Of a stretch of DNA of 64,000 bases, positions 47,616 through 57,212 are shown one piece after another (position 1 is the stretch's first letter; each line of letters opens with the position of its first letter). The position numbers were made by a program, and so were the translations under genes. The stretch is from Bifidobacterium tibiigranuli (lineage in GTDB: Bacteria > Actinomycetota > Actinomycetes > Actinomycetales > Bifidobacteriaceae), in NCBI RefSeq assembly GCF_009371885.1, contig NZ_QLZA01000005.1:159814-223813 (forward strand). The letters run 5' to 3'. Below the pieces are notes generated by a model. It saw only the letters and a list, made by a program, of their open reading frames with translations. It was not told the DNA's origin and searched no databases.

Positions 47616-48497
47616 ATGAGCGCAGTGAGCGAATCCGTGGGCAGACGGATGACTCTGGGCTACCTTGTGGACCATTACGGTTTCGATCTCGAACCTTCAT
47701 TCGCCATGGACGTGACGATCACCTCCCTGGCCGATGATGTGGATTCGGTAGGCCCGGGAAGCCTGTACATCCCCTCGCACAGCGTCGATGCGGAGCATCT
47801 CGAACGGGTCAGGGCGCGTGGCGCCTATGCCGCGCTGGTGCCGCATGCGATGCGGGAGATGGCGAGTGATGCGCAGTTTCCGCTGCTGTTCGCCGAGCCT
47901 GACGCCAGGCAGATCGGCAAGCTCGCGAGCGACATCGCAGGCAAGCCCTCGGGAATGCTCGCCATGTTCGCCATCTGCGGCGAAGACGGCGACGAGGTGG
48001 AGGCCAATGTGGTGCGGCTGGCCGATTTCCTGCATATGCTCGGCAATCCGGTCGGCGTGATCAGCGCGTCCGGATCCAGCTCGCTCGAACGCAGACTCGA
48101 CCTGCGCCACCCTGTCGGCATTCTCGACGTGCAGCACACGCTGGCGGTGTGCGGTGAGGACGGAGCGGCGGCGGCCGTCATCGCGCTTAACGAGCGCACG
48201 CTGCGCCCCGACGCCTTGCAGTCGGTCGGCATCGATGTGCTGGGCAGCGTGGATGACGTCAGGCAGCAGTCGATCTCGTCGCTTCGAGCGGCCCAGGGCT
48301 ATGGCTTCATTGCGGACAAGCAGCTCACCATGACCATGCGCACGGAGGAATCCGATGTGCTCGCCAGCCAGAGCGCGCTGGGTCAGGGGGATGAGTCGGA
48401 GCGGCGGTTGTCGCTTGCGATTGCCATGACGCTGGCCGCAGGCGTGCGCCGGGGCAACATCAAAAGCGCCCTGCGTGTCTCGCGAGAATTGCGCTAG
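47616..48497 (+). CDS. Degenerate MurE-like protein lacking ATP loop and C-terminal domain
   Basis: 293 residues in the place where murE normally stands. N-terminal part resembles MurE domain 1 (TSLADDVDSVGPGSLYIPSH against the usual dsR-V-pGdlF-A pattern). The middle aligns with the ligase central domain, but the P-loop GTNGKTT is replaced by GEDGDEV at 122-128, and the ALNERTLRPDALQSVGIDVLGSV stretch stands where MurE has EVSSHAL and the DHLD metal motif. The C-terminal amino-acid-binding domain is missing. The reading frame is intact and well spaced, with AGGAAAGG upstream, so it is probably a retained non-catalytic protein. The true MurE must be encoded elsewhere. Assignment by eye, so moderate. 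Confidence 0.6.
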   Translation: MSAVSESVGRRMTLGYLVDHYGFDLEPSFAMDVTITSLADDVDSVGPGSLYIPSHSVDAEHLERVRARGAYAALVPHAMREMASDAQFPLLFAEPDARQIGKLASDIAGKPSGMLAMFAICGEDGDEVEANVVRLADFLHMLGNPVGVISASGSSSLERRLDLRHPVGILDVQHTLAVCGEDGAAAAVIALNERTLRPDALQSVGIDVLGSVDDVRQQSISSLRAAQGYGFIADKQLTMTMRTEESDVLASQSALGQGDESERRLSLAIAMTLAAGVRRGNIKSALRVSRELR

Positions 48498-48531
48498 ACA
48501 TGCAGACGAACGGTTTTTCGAGAGGACGATC

Positions 48532-50118
48532 ATGATACCAATGTCTGTAGCTGAGGTCGCGCACGCCGTGTCCGGCCGGATTGCAGCTGCACCGGACGCT
48601 ACGGCTGGCACGATTATTGCAGCTGGCACAATTATTACAGCTGCCACGGCTGGGCAAGATACAACGGTTGCCTCGCAGCCTAGCGACAGCATCGTTGCCG
48701 TCGTCACCGATTCGCGTCAGGCCACGCCAGGCTCGCTGTTCGTGGCCATCCCCGGCGAGCGCGTTGACGGGCATGATTTCCTTGATGCGGCCGCGCGCAA
48801 CGGCGCCCTCGCCGCAATCGTCGATCACGAAGTGCCCGGCGCGCCGCTTGCCCAGATCATCGTAGCCGACTGCGTCACGGCGCTGGGCGAACTGGCCCGA
48901 TACAACCTCGAACGGCGGCGCGCGCTGCCCGGCGATTTCTCCATCGTGGCGATCACCGGCTCGGTGGGCAAAACCACGACCAAGGATCTGCTGCATGCCC
49001 TGCTGGGCCCGCTGGCACCTACTATCGCCCCGATCGGCTCGTTCAACAACAATATCGGACTGCCGATCACCGCGCTCCAAGTGGGTGCGGACACGCGCTT
49101 TCTGATAGCGGAGATGGGTGCCAACCACGTCGGCGAAATCGCCAGGCTGACAACCATCGCTCCGCCGGACATTTCGGTGGTGCTCAAGGTCGGCACGGCC
49201 CATCTGGGCGAGTTCGGCTCGGTCGAGCGCATCGCCCAGGCGAAAAGCGAAATCGTGCGCGGTCTGCTGCCCGGCGGCGTCACCGTGCTCAATGCCGATG
49301 ATTCGCGTGTGTCGGCCATGTCCCGGCTCGCCCCGGCTGATGTGCTGTGGTTCGGGCTCGGCGAAGAGCCGCACAATGTGCATCCCGGCATGCTCAGCGC
49401 CGTGGATATTGACGTCGACGAGCTCGACCACCCGCAGTTCACGCTGGTTCGCGTCGGCGGCGATGCCGAGCAGCCGCAATCGCAACAGCGGGCAGCAGTG
49501 CAGCTGGGGCTTGCCGGCAGCCATAACGTGATGAACGCCTTGGCCGCAGCCAGCGTCGCATCGTATTTCGGCATGTCGCTTGCGGACATCGCGCGCGGGC
49601 TGCAGGACGTCAGTCACATCAGCCCGCATCGCATGGCGCTGTCGCAGGTTGATGATGACGATGCTGCATTCACGCTGATCGACGATTCCTTCAACGCCAA
49701 TCCCGACTCGATGAAGGCCGGCATCGAGGGCCTGCGCTCATGGAAGCGCGATGAGCTGGGAATCTATCGCGTCGCGGTGCTTGGCGCAATGCTGGAACTG
49801 GGCGACAATGAAACGGCGCTGCACGAATCGATCGGTGCCTATGCTGCAACGCACGGCGTCGATGCGGTCGTGGCAGTGGGCGGCGAGGCGCACCTCGACG
49901 CGCTGGCGGCAGCACTTGCGCGCGGCGCTTCGCAGCCAGCCTCGCAGCCGGCTGGTGTGCACATTTCGGTAGACTTGGTGCATGACGCCGAACACGCCAG
50001 ATCCGTGGTCAAGGACCTGGCTCGTGCCCATCCCGGCATGGTCGTGCTGCTCAAAGGCTCTCACGTCTCTGGGCTGAGCGCCCTGGCGGAGCAGTGGGCC
50101 CCGCGCGCCGACGCCTGA
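48532..50118 (+). CDS. murF: UDP-N-acetylmuramoyl-tripeptide--D-alanyl-D-alanine ligase MurF
   Basis: Adds D-Ala-D-Ala to the wall precursor. 528 residues. Domain 1 with VVTDSRQATPGSLFVAIPG, P-loop GSVGKTTT at 143-150, EMGANHVGEI, NADD and HRMAL...LIDDSFNANPDSM, then the C-terminal domain. The N-terminus carries an insertion around 23-45 coded by an 18-base tandem repeat (AGTII twice). ATG at 48532 has GAGAGG six bases upstream. 3' end and stop are duplicated in a 19-base repeat. Follows the MurE-like gene. Confidence 0.95.
   Translation: MIPMSVAEVAHAVSGRIAAAPDATAGTIIAAGTIITAATAGQDTTVASQPSDSIVAVVTDSRQATPGSLFVAIPGERVDGHDFLDAAARNGALAAIVDHEVPGAPLAQIIVADCVTALGELARYNLERRRALPGDFSIVAITGSVGKTTTKDLLHALLGPLAPTIAPIGSFNNNIGLPITALQVGADTRFLIAEMGANHVGEIARLTTIAPPDISVVLKVGTAHLGEFGSVERIAQAKSEIVRGLLPGGVTVLNADDSRVSAMSRLAPADVLWFGLGEEPHNVHPGMLSAVDIDVDELDHPQFTLVRVGGDAEQPQSQQRAAVQLGLAGSHNVMNALAAASVASYFGMSLADIARGLQDVSHISPHRMALSQVDDDDAAFTLIDDSFNANPDSMKAGIEGLRSWKRDELGIYRVAVLGAMLELGDNETALHESIGAYAATHGVDAVVAVGGEAHLDALAAALARGASQPASQPAGVHISVDLVHDAEHARSVVKDLARAHPGMVVLLKGSHVSGLSALAEQWAPRADA
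48601..48636. repeat. 18-base in-frame tandem repeat in murF
   Basis: ACGGCTGGCACGATTATT (48601-48618) and GCAGCTGGCACAATTATT (48619-48636), followed by a half copy. It codes AGTII-type repeats in a variable insertion of domain 1. Confidence 0.75.
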
Positions 50119-50150
50119 CAGAACTCAAGAAGCCTGACAGGACCCAAAAG
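50113..50150. repeat. 19-base duplication at the murF stop codon
   Basis: GCCTGACAGAACTCAAGAA (50113-50131, containing the TGA of murF) is followed by GCCTGACAGGACCCAAAAG (50132-50150). Confidence 0.75.
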
Positions 50151-50188
50151 AGAAGTAGGAACGCAGAAGAAGAAGTGGGGTTGCAACA

Positions 50189-51292
50189 TTGATTTCGCTC
50201 ATCCTGGGAATCGTGGTGTCGCTGATCGTCGTGATCGTCGGCACGCCGCTCCTGATACGCCTGGTGCACCGGCTGCACTATGGGCAGTACATCCGCCAGG
50301 ACGGCCCGCAGTCCCATCTCGTCAAGCGCGGAACCCCCACTATGGGCGGCGTGGCGATTATCGCCGCCATCGTGCTGGGCTGGGGCAGCTCGGCGCTCTA
50401 CCGCTACCTCAATAGCGGGCAGACGCCTTCGGGCTCGGCCCTGATTGTCATCTACGCCATGATCTCGATGGGTGCGCTGGGCTTCATCGATGATTTCGCC
50501 AAGGTGCGCAAAAAGCAGAACCTTGGGTTGTCCGTGGGCGCGAAATTCGTCGGGCAGTTCATCCTCGCCACGATCTACGCCGTGCTGGCGCTGGTCGTGC
50601 CTACCAAATCGGGCTTCCCCAGTGCGCAGGCGGGCATGAGCTTCATTGAGCGGCCGTTCTTCAGCTTCGCCTTCGCCGGGAATTTCCTCGCCATCGTGTT
50701 GTTCGTCATCTGGGCGAACTTCCTCATGACCGCATGGACCAACGCGGTCAATCTCACCGACGGCTTGGACGGCCTGGCTTCAGGATCTTCGATGATCGCC
50801 TTTGCCGGCTACTCGTTCATCGCCTTCTGGGAGAGCTACCATCTCAAAGGCGCCGGGCATGAGGGCTACGCCTACGCGGTCTCCGACCCGCTGGACCTGT
50901 CGATCATCGCGGCCTGCGCTGCGGTGGCCTGCTTCGGATTCCTGTGGTTCAATTCCAACCCGGCCACGATCTTCATGGGCGACACCGGCTCCCTGGCACT
51001 CGGCGGACTGTTCGCGGCGATGTCCATCGCCACGCACACCGAGTTCCTCGCGGTGATCATCGGCGGTCTGTTCGTCATCGAGACCTGCTCCGACATCATC
51101 CAGGTCGGCTGCTTCAAGCTCACCCACAGGCGCGTGTTCAAGATGGCGCCGATTCACCATCACTTCGAAATGCTCGGATGGAGTGAGACGAAGGTCGTCG
51201 TGCGCTTCTGGATGATCGAATTCATGTTCGTGCTCGTCGCGCTGATGTCGTTCTACGCGGACTGGGCCGGGCGCTCCGGCTTGCTGCTGTAG
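50189..51292 (+). CDS. mraY: Phospho-N-acetylmuramoyl-pentapeptide-transferase MraY
   Basis: Makes lipid I by moving phospho-MurNAc-pentapeptide to undecaprenyl phosphate; integral membrane enzyme. 367 residues with about ten membrane segments. Catalytic and magnesium residues in GFIDDFAKV, NAVNLTDGLDGLASG and FMGDTGSLALGG; the signature MAPIHHHFEM follows. TTG start at 50189 with GTGGGG upstream; protein begins in the first membrane segment. 70 bases after murF. Confidence 0.95.
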   Translation: MISLILGIVVSLIVVIVGTPLLIRLVHRLHYGQYIRQDGPQSHLVKRGTPTMGGVAIIAAIVLGWGSSALYRYLNSGQTPSGSALIVIYAMISMGALGFIDDFAKVRKKQNLGLSVGAKFVGQFILATIYAVLALVVPTKSGFPSAQAGMSFIERPFFSFAFAGNFLAIVLFVIWANFLMTAWTNAVNLTDGLDGLASGSSMIAFAGYSFIAFWESYHLKGAGHEGYAYAVSDPLDLSIIAACAAVACFGFLWFNSNPATIFMGDTGSLALGGLFAAMSIATHTEFLAVIIGGLFVIETCSDIIQVGCFKLTHRRVFKMAPIHHHFEMLGWSETKVVVRFWMIEFMFVLVALMSFYADWAGRSGLLL

Positions 51293-51386
51293 AGGCTGTA
51301 CATCATTACAGGGTCGCAGACGCTGCTGTACATGCGCCGATTGTAAGGTGTTGGCTAGGCCAAGAGCAATCGTATGGAGAGGATGA

Positions 51387-52880
51387 ATGATACGTATGGA
51401 AGATCTCAGCGAGAAAACCGTTCTGATAGCAGGCCTGGGCGTGTCCGGGCGCAGTGCCTTGGAGGTGTTGCAAGGCCGGGCCGGGCGCATCGTGACGGTG
51501 GATGAGCGCAAGCCGGAGGCCGAGCTGCATTCCTTCGACGATGTGGACTGGACGCAGGTCGATATCGTGGTCACCTCGCCCGGCTTCAACCCGCGCACGC
51601 CGTTCATTCTGGAAGCCCAGCGGCACGGCGTGGCCATCTACAGCGAAGTGGAGCTGTCCTGGCGGCTGCGGGCCGCGAACCAATGCTCCGGCGTGGAAGC
51701 GCCGTGGATCGGCATTACCGGCACCAACGGCAAGACGACCACCACGCAGATGGTTTCGGCGATGCTCGAAGCGTGCGGGCAGGAAGCCCCGGCAGTGGGC
51801 AACATCGGCAAGGCACTTTCGCATGCCGCCGTTGACCCGGGCAACGACATCCTGTGCGTCGAGCTGAGCTCCTTCCAGCTGCATTTCACCGAGTCCTTGG
51901 CGCTGGACTGCGCCGTCATCACGAATATCGCCGACGATCATCTCGACTGGCACGGCGGCATCGAGAACTATGCGGCCGACAAGGCGAAGGTGTTCCGAGG
52001 CGTCAAGCGCACGCTGGTCTTCAACGCGGACGACGAGCGGGTTTCCAAGCTCGCCGATGAGGCCGTCACTGCTCCCGGCTGTCGTAAGGTGGGCTTCACC
52101 CTGCATGAGCCGGCAGCGGGCCAGCTGGGCATCCGCAAGGGCTGGATTGTCGATAGGAGCGGGCTGAGCAGTGTTGGTGGGAACGGCGCTGATGCGGCCA
52201 GCGCCAGCGAGACCAACGCTGATGAGACAAACTCTGACGAGATCAAGATCGCGCCGGTTGCGCAGTTCACTCATCTGTGTGAGCCGGATGGCTCCCCGTA
52301 CCCGCATCTGCTTGCCGACGCGCTCGCCGCGCTGGCGCTGGCGCTCGGCATCGACGCCGACTTGGCGACTGCCGTGGAGGCGCTGCAGGCCTTCTCGCCG
52401 GGGGGGCATCGAATCGAGACGGTCGCTGTGGCGAAATCCCCGGCCGGCACGATTCGCTTCGTCGACGATTCGAAGGCGACCAACGCCCATGCCGCCGAAG
52501 CTTCGCTCGCCGCATTCGCCCCGGGAAGCGTCGTATGGATCGCAGGCGGTCTGGCCAAGGGCTCGCGCTTCGAAGGGCTGATACGCGACCGGCGCGAGAA
52601 GATCAAGGCGGCGGTCGTCATCGGCGTCGATCAGCAGCCCATGCTCGACGCGCTGCGCTCGCAGGCGCCGGATATCCCGGTGAGCGTGATTGACCCGCAG
52701 GACAAGGCCACGGTTATGGACCGGGCGGTGGACGCGGCCGGTGCCTTCGCGCAGCCGGGCGACGTGGTGCTTATGGCTCCGGCCTGCGCCTCGATGGACC
52801 AGTTCGTATCGTATGCCGATCGTGGCGAGCGTTTTGCGGCTCAGGCGCGTCGTTGGGCGGGGGCTCATGGCGAACAGTAA
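51387..52880 (+). CDS. murD: UDP-N-acetylmuramoylalanine--D-glutamate ligase MurD
   Basis: Adds D-Glu to UDP-MurNAc-Ala. 497 residues. N-domain [11 protein letters not shown] and VTSPGFNP, P-loop GTNGKTTT at 112-119, [18 protein letters not shown], and FVDDSKATN with GGLAKG in the C-domain. An insertion around 265-285 contains [13 protein letters not shown], coded by a 15-base tandem repeat. Start by GAGAGG close to ATG 51387; ATG 51396 is an alternative. Overlaps ftsW by 14 bases. Confidence 0.95.
   Translation: MIRMEDLSEKTVLIAGLGVSGRSALEVLQGRAGRIVTVDERKPEAELHSFDDVDWTQVDIVVTSPGFNPRTPFILEAQRHGVAIYSEVELSWRLRAANQCSGVEAPWIGITGTNGKTTTTQMVSAMLEACGQEAPAVGNIGKALSHAAVDPGNDILCVELSSFQLHFTESLALDCAVITNIADDHLDWHGGIENYAADKAKVFRGVKRTLVFNADDERVSKLADEAVTAPGCRKVGFTLHEPAAGQLGIRKGWIVDRSGLSSVGGNGADAASASETNADETNSDEIKIAPVAQFTHLCEPDGSPYPHLLADALAALALALGIDADLATAVEALQAFSPGGHRIETVAVAKSPAGTIRFVDDSKATNAHAAEASLAAFAPGSVVWIAGGLAKGSRFEGLIRDRREKIKAAVVIGVDQQPMLDALRSQAPDIPVSVIDPQDKATVMDRAVDAAGAFAQPGDVVLMAPACASMDQFVSYADRGERFAAQARRWAGAHGEQ
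52209..52238. repeat. 15-base in-frame tandem repeat in murD
   Basis: GAGACCAACGCTGAT (52209-52223) and GAGACAAACTCTGAC (52224-52238), then GAGAT of a third copy. It lies in a surface insertion between central and C-terminal domains. Confidence 0.7.
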
Positions 52881-54252
52881 ACGCCCCGCCCAACGAACCG
52901 CATCCTCGCGCAAGTCCAATCAGGCCGGCAGCAAGGCGAATGCGCACGGCAACGCCGCAGCGCAGCGGAACAGCGCGGCGTCGCGGCGGCCTGAGAACGG
53001 CAAACGCCCGGCTGCTGGCCCACGCGCTGGCCGTGGTTCAGGCCATGACGGCTACGACATGCATGGCGGCCATGATTCCAACCACGACGATCGTGGCAGC
53101 CGCGGCATTCGCGCGCTGAGCAACCCGCTGTGGTGCTATCACGGCTTCCGCATCGCCGTCGTCGCCCTGACCTGCTTCGGCGTGATCATGGTCTTCTCAA
53201 GCTCCTCGGTCACGATGATCTCGCTTGGCGTTTCCCCGTGGAAACAGGCGATATCGCAGGGCATCTACTGCGTGATGGGCTTTGTGCTCGGCATCATCGC
53301 CGCGCATGTACCGCTTAAGACGTATCGCCGATTCAGTTTCCCGCTTATCTGCTGCGCGATTGTCCTGCAGCTGGTCACCCTGACGCCGCTGGGCGTATCG
53401 GTCAATGGCAACGCAGGGTGGATTGGGATTCCCGGCGTGTTCACCATGCAGCCGGCCGAAGTGGTGAAGCTGTCGCTGTGCGTCTGGATGCCTGCCGCCG
53501 TGGAGCGCTCGACGAGCCGGTACGAGGCGGACGGCATCAAGGCCTACGCGAAGCCTGCCGGCGTGTTCGCGCTGTGCCTGCTCTCCGTCATGGCCGGTCA
53601 GGATCTCGGCACGGCCATGATTCTCGTGTTCATCGGAGCGGTCGCGATGCTTATCGGCGGGTTCCCGCTGCGTTGGTTCTTCGGCATCGTCGTGCTCCTC
53701 GTGGTGTTCATCGTCGCCTTCGTCGTCACCAGCCCCAACCGCATGAAGCGTATCCTGGCGGCCTACAAGCCGTGCACGAGCGACGATGTGGCAGGCGTGT
53801 GCTACCAGGCCATCCACGCGAAATACGCGATGGGCTCCGGCGGGCTGCTCGGCGTGGGCATCGGCAATTCGCGCGAGAAATGGAACTACCTGCCTGAGGC
53901 CCACAACGACTTCATCTTCGCGATCATCGGCGAGGAGACCGGATTCATCGGCGCGGTCATGGTGATTGTGCTGTTCGCCATCCTGGGATGGTGCCTGGTC
54001 TGCGTGGCGCTGCAGATGAAGAACCGCTACGTTGCGATGGTGCTCGTATGCATCGCGATGTGGCTGGTGGGGCAGGCGCTCGTCAACATCATGGTGGTGA
54101 TCGGCTTCCTACCGGTGATGGGCGTCCCTTTGCCCTTCGTCTCAGCCGGCGGCTCGTCGCTTATCATGTGCCTCATCGCCGCAGGAGTAGGCGTGAGCAT
54201 GATGCGCGTCCATCCCCAGATCAACGCGGGCACCTCCACGCTGAACTCGTGA
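52867..54252 (+). CDS. ftsW: Septal peptidoglycan polymerase FtsW (SEDS family)
   Basis: Glycan polymerase of the septum, partner of FtsI. 461 residues. An N-terminal hydrophilic stretch of about 85 residues (Arg, Asn, His, Gly-rich), then ten membrane segments. Family motifs [74 protein letters not shown] and [21 protein letters not shown] at 52867 lies inside the end of murD, with GGGG upstream. The last codons and stop sit in a short ACTCGTGA repeat. Confidence 0.94.
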   Translation: MANSKRPAQRTASSRKSNQAGSKANAHGNAAAQRNSAASRRPENGKRPAAGPRAGRGSGHDGYDMHGGHDSNHDDRGSRGIRALSNPLWCYHGFRIAVVALTCFGVIMVFSSSSVTMISLGVSPWKQAISQGIYCVMGFVLGIIAAHVPLKTYRRFSFPLICCAIVLQLVTLTPLGVSVNGNAGWIGIPGVFTMQPAEVVKLSLCVWMPAAVERSTSRYEADGIKAYAKPAGVFALCLLSVMAGQDLGTAMILVFIGAVAMLIGGFPLRWFFGIVVLLVVFIVAFVVTSPNRMKRILAAYKPCTSDDVAGVCYQAIHAKYAMGSGGLLGVGIGNSREKWNYLPEAHNDFIFAIIGEETGFIGAVMVIVLFAILGWCLVCVALQMKNRYVAMVLVCIAMWLVGQALVNIMVVIGFLPVMGVPLPFVSAGGSSLIMCLIAAGVGVSMMRVHPQINAGTSTLNS

Positions 54253-54278
54253 CCAGACTCGTGAATGACTAGACTCGG
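54245..54278. repeat. Short repeat at the ftsW stop codon
   Basis: ACTCGTGACCAG (54245-54256, containing the TGA of ftsW), ACTCGTGAATGACTAG (54257-54272) and ACTCGG follow each other in the 31-base gap to murG. Confidence 0.6.
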
Positions 54279-54283
54279 AAACT

Positions 54284-55465
54284 ATGAATAGCGCACAACG
54301 ACATATCGTTCTGGCTGGCGGCGGCACCGCAGGCCATGTCAACCCTTTGCTGGCCGTGGCCGACGCCATCAGGGCCATCGACCCGCAGGCCGCAATCAGC
54401 GTGGTCGGCACCGCCGTCGGCTTGGAGCACGATCTCGTGCCGCAGGCCGGCTACGAGCTTGACACCATCGAAAAAGTGCCGTTCCCGCGCCGACCGAACC
54501 GCACCGCTGTGCAATTCCCCGGCCGCTGGCGCAATGAACGTCGCCGGGTGCGTGAGATTCTCGAACATCGCCAGGCTCAAGTGGTCGCTGGATTTGGCGG
54601 CTACGCTTCGGCACCGGTCTATGCTGCGGCACATCGCATGAACATCCCGATTGCTATCCACGAGCAGAACGCCCGGGCTGGCATGGCCAACAAGCTCGGC
54701 GCGCGCTGGGCCGATTTCATCGGCACGGCGTATGACGGCACCGGTCTTAAGGCGCGGCGCGGCGCGGCACTGCAGCGCGTCGGACTGCCGCTGCGCCCTG
54801 CCATCGCAGAGCTATGCCAGCGCATTGAAGCCGACCCGCAAGCCGCCCGAATCGAGGCGGCGCAGCAGCTCGGCGTCGACCCAAGCCGTCCGCTGATCGT
54901 CGTGACTGGTGGTTCGCTGGGCGCGGCCAGCCTCAACCGTGCCGTGGCTGCCTCAGCCGATGTGCTGCTCGCCCATGCGCAGATCATCCACCTGACGGGC
55001 AGAGACAAAATGGATTCGACGCGCCAGCTGGCCGTCTCCTGCGTGGGCGAAGGCCCGATTAATGACCTCGACCCGGCTCATGCCGGGCAGGGCGACTATC
55101 ATATGGCCGCATACCTGGAACGCATCGATCTGGCCTTCGCCTGCGCCGATTTGGTGCTGTGCCGTTCCGGTGCCGGTTCCGTTTCCGAGCTTGCCGCCAT
55201 CGGATTGCCTGCGGTGTATGTGCCCCTGCCAATCGGCAACGGCGAGCAGCGCTTCAACGCGCAGCCGGTGGTCGAGGCTGGCGGTGGCCTTATGGTCGCC
55301 GACAACGAATTCACCCCCGAATGGGTGGCTTCGCAGCTGCCATCGCTGCTGGCCGACGCGAAGCGTCTGCATGATATGGGTCGGGCGGCTTGGTCGTATG
55401 GCATCCGGGACGCCGCCGAAGTCATGGCGCGCCGGGTGCTCAAACTGGTTGACCGGCAGCGGTGA
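54284..55465 (+). CDS. murG: UDP-GlcNAc--undecaprenyl-pyrophosphoryl-MurNAc-pentapeptide transferase MurG
   Basis: Membrane-associated GT-B glycosyltransferase making lipid II. 393 residues. Glycine-rich loop [15 protein letters not shown] near 10-24, [36 protein letters not shown] (third G loop), and the donor-binding [26 protein letters not shown] with EQRFNAQ. Little ribosome binding sequence before the ATG. The gap to murC carries an 11-base degenerate repeat. Confidence 0.95.
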   Translation: MNSAQRHIVLAGGGTAGHVNPLLAVADAIRAIDPQAAISVVGTAVGLEHDLVPQAGYELDTIEKVPFPRRPNRTAVQFPGRWRNERRRVREILEHRQAQVVAGFGGYASAPVYAAAHRMNIPIAIHEQNARAGMANKLGARWADFIGTAYDGTGLKARRGAALQRVGLPLRPAIAELCQRIEADPQAARIEAAQQLGVDPSRPLIVVTGGSLGAASLNRAVAASADVLLAHAQIIHLTGRDKMDSTRQLAVSCVGEGPINDLDPAHAGQGDYHMAAYLERIDLAFACADLVLCRSGAGSVSELAAIGLPAVYVPLPIGNGEQRFNAQPVVEAGGGLMVADNEFTPEWVASQLPSLLADAKRLHDMGRAAWSYGIRDAAEVMARRVLKLVDRQR

Positions 55466-55484
55466 GCGTGTGACGCGAGCGTGC

Positions 55485-55540
55485 GATGGACGCGAGATGA
55501 ACGTGCAGTGAACATGCGGTGAACGCGAGGTGATGCGCGA
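55485..55540. repeat. 11-base degenerate tandem repeat behind murG
   Basis: Units GATGGACGCGA, GATGAACGTGCA, GTGAACATGCG, GTGAACGCGAG and GTGATGCGCGA from 55485. Looser GTGAGCGTG copies begin at the murG stop. Confidence 0.7.
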
Positions 55541-55640
55541 TATTATGCAGCATTCAGCCGCTGGCACCTTGGCCCTTGGCATATGGGGACTGCTGCGGGC
55601 ATAATGGGGTAGGTTTTTCAACAGGCAAGGCGAGGAGCAT

Positions 55641-57212
55641 ATGATGCCGGAAAGCATGACGAACGGCGGGGCCATCGATTTGGATCCGACCACTCCAGCC
55701 TTCGGGCCTGACGATGGTGCGCAGCAGCTGGGCTGCACGCATTTCATCGGCATCGGCGGGGCGGGCATGAGCGTGCTCGCTGAGATGCTGCACGAGCGCG
55801 GAGTGGAAGTAGGCGGTTCGGATCGCGAGGCCAATGCGAAAACGCAGCGGCTCGAGGCGCTGGGCATACCGGTGACCATCGGGCAGGCTACGGCTAATGT
55901 CGAAGGCGCGCGCACTGTGGTGTATTCCAGCGCGATTCGCGGCGATAATCCTGAAATCGTCGCGGCGCGCGAACAAAACTCACGTATCGTGCATCGCAGT
56001 GATATTCTCGCGCTGCTTATGCATGGCGCGCGTGCGGTGACGGTGGCCGGAGCGCACGGCAAGACTACGACCAGCTCGCTGCTGGCGCATATTCTCGTCA
56101 CTGCCGGGTCTGGCGCGCTGGCTGACCCGAGCTATGCGATTGGCGGCTCGATTCAGCGGCCCGATGGCACTTCTTCGGACGGCGGCCACGCAGGATCCGG
56201 CGATGTGCTGGTGGCGGAGGCCGACGAATCCGACGGCAGCTTCCTCAAGTACCATCCTGACATTGCAATCATCACGCATGCCGAAGCCGACCATCTCGAT
56301 CATTACCACGACGAGGAGCATTATCAGGCCGCGTTCGTCGAGTATGCGGGCCATGCGCGTGATCGTGTGATCATCAGCATCGACGACGACGGCGCACTAG
56401 GCATTTTGCAGGCGCTGGACCCGTCAGTGGCTGCGCGCGCCGTCGCTTATGGCACGCGCGAGCTGGCTGCAGCGGAACTCAACGGGGCCGCCTTCGCTCG
56501 CATTGAAGAGGAGCGCGAAGAGGCCGGCAGCGGCGAGGAGCGCTTCGTGCTGCATATTCCAGGCGGTACTTTCGAAGGCGTTGAGGGCGACGTGCGCGTG
56601 CCGGTGGCGCTGCGCATTCCCGGTGCGCATAACGCCCGCAATGCGGCAGCGGCCATCTTGGCTGCGGTGCAGTTGGGGCTAGAGCCGCATGCGGCTGCGG
56701 CTGCGGTGCATGACTTCGCCGGAGCAGCACGACGCTTCCAGCTTCGCGGCTGCGAAAAAGGCGTCAGCGTCATTGACGATTATGCGCATCACCCCACCGA
56801 GATCAGGGCGCTGCTTGAGGCGGCGCGTCGGCGCTACCCGCAGGCCGGCATCCATGTGCTCTTCCAGCCGCACCTGTTCTCGCGCACCAAATACTTTGCA
56901 CACGAGTTCGCCGAGGCGCTCAGCTTGGCCGACGACGTGATTGTGAGCGGCGTCTACCCGGCCCGCGAACGGCAGGAGGATTTCCCCGGCATCGGGGCGT
57001 CCACTATCGTCAGCGCGGCGGCCGAGCTGCCGCACGAGCCTCCGACCGGGTGGATTCGCGCGGTCGAGGACATGCATATGGCGGCGCAGATGATTGTGAT
57101 GCGCGCGCATCATGACGATGTGATTTTCACCGTCGGCGCTGGCGACATCACCGATATGGACCCGGTGCTGCTGCACGCGCTGCAGGCGCATCGCGAGGCG
57201 TGTGAGGCCTAA
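55641..57212 (+). CDS. murC: UDP-N-acetylmuramate--L-alanine ligase MurC
   Basis: First amino acid ligase of the wall precursor. 523 residues. N-domain FIGIGGAGMSVLAEML and VVYSSAI, P-loop GAHGKTTT at 137-144, EADESDGSFL, HAEADHLDHY, DDYAHHPTEI and LFQPHLFSRTKYFAHEFAEAL. ATG 55641 or 55644 behind GAGGAG. Ends in TAATG overlap with ftsQ. Confidence 0.95.
   Translation: MMPESMTNGGAIDLDPTTPAFGPDDGAQQLGCTHFIGIGGAGMSVLAEMLHERGVEVGGSDREANAKTQRLEALGIPVTIGQATANVEGARTVVYSSAIRGDNPEIVAAREQNSRIVHRSDILALLMHGARAVTVAGAHGKTTTSSLLAHILVTAGSGALADPSYAIGGSIQRPDGTSSDGGHAGSGDVLVAEADESDGSFLKYHPDIAIITHAEADHLDHYHDEEHYQAAFVEYAGHARDRVIISIDDDGALGILQALDPSVAARAVAYGTRELAAAELNGAAFARIEEEREEAGSGEERFVLHIPGGTFEGVEGDVRVPVALRIPGAHNARNAAAAILAAVQLGLEPHAAAAAVHDFAGAARRFQLRGCEKGVSVIDDYAHHPTEIRALLEAARRRYPQAGIHVLFQPHLFSRTKYFAHEFAEALSLADDVIVSGVYPARERQEDFPGIGASTIVSAAAELPHEPPTGWIRAVEDMHMAAQMIVMRAHHDDVIFTVGAGDITDMDPVLLHALQAHREACEA

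Noticed and set aside
47616..48497. Pseudogene call for the MurE-like gene
   Set aside because: No internal stop or frameshift; good ribosome binding site and normal coding composition. It is described as a degenerate but intact protein instead.
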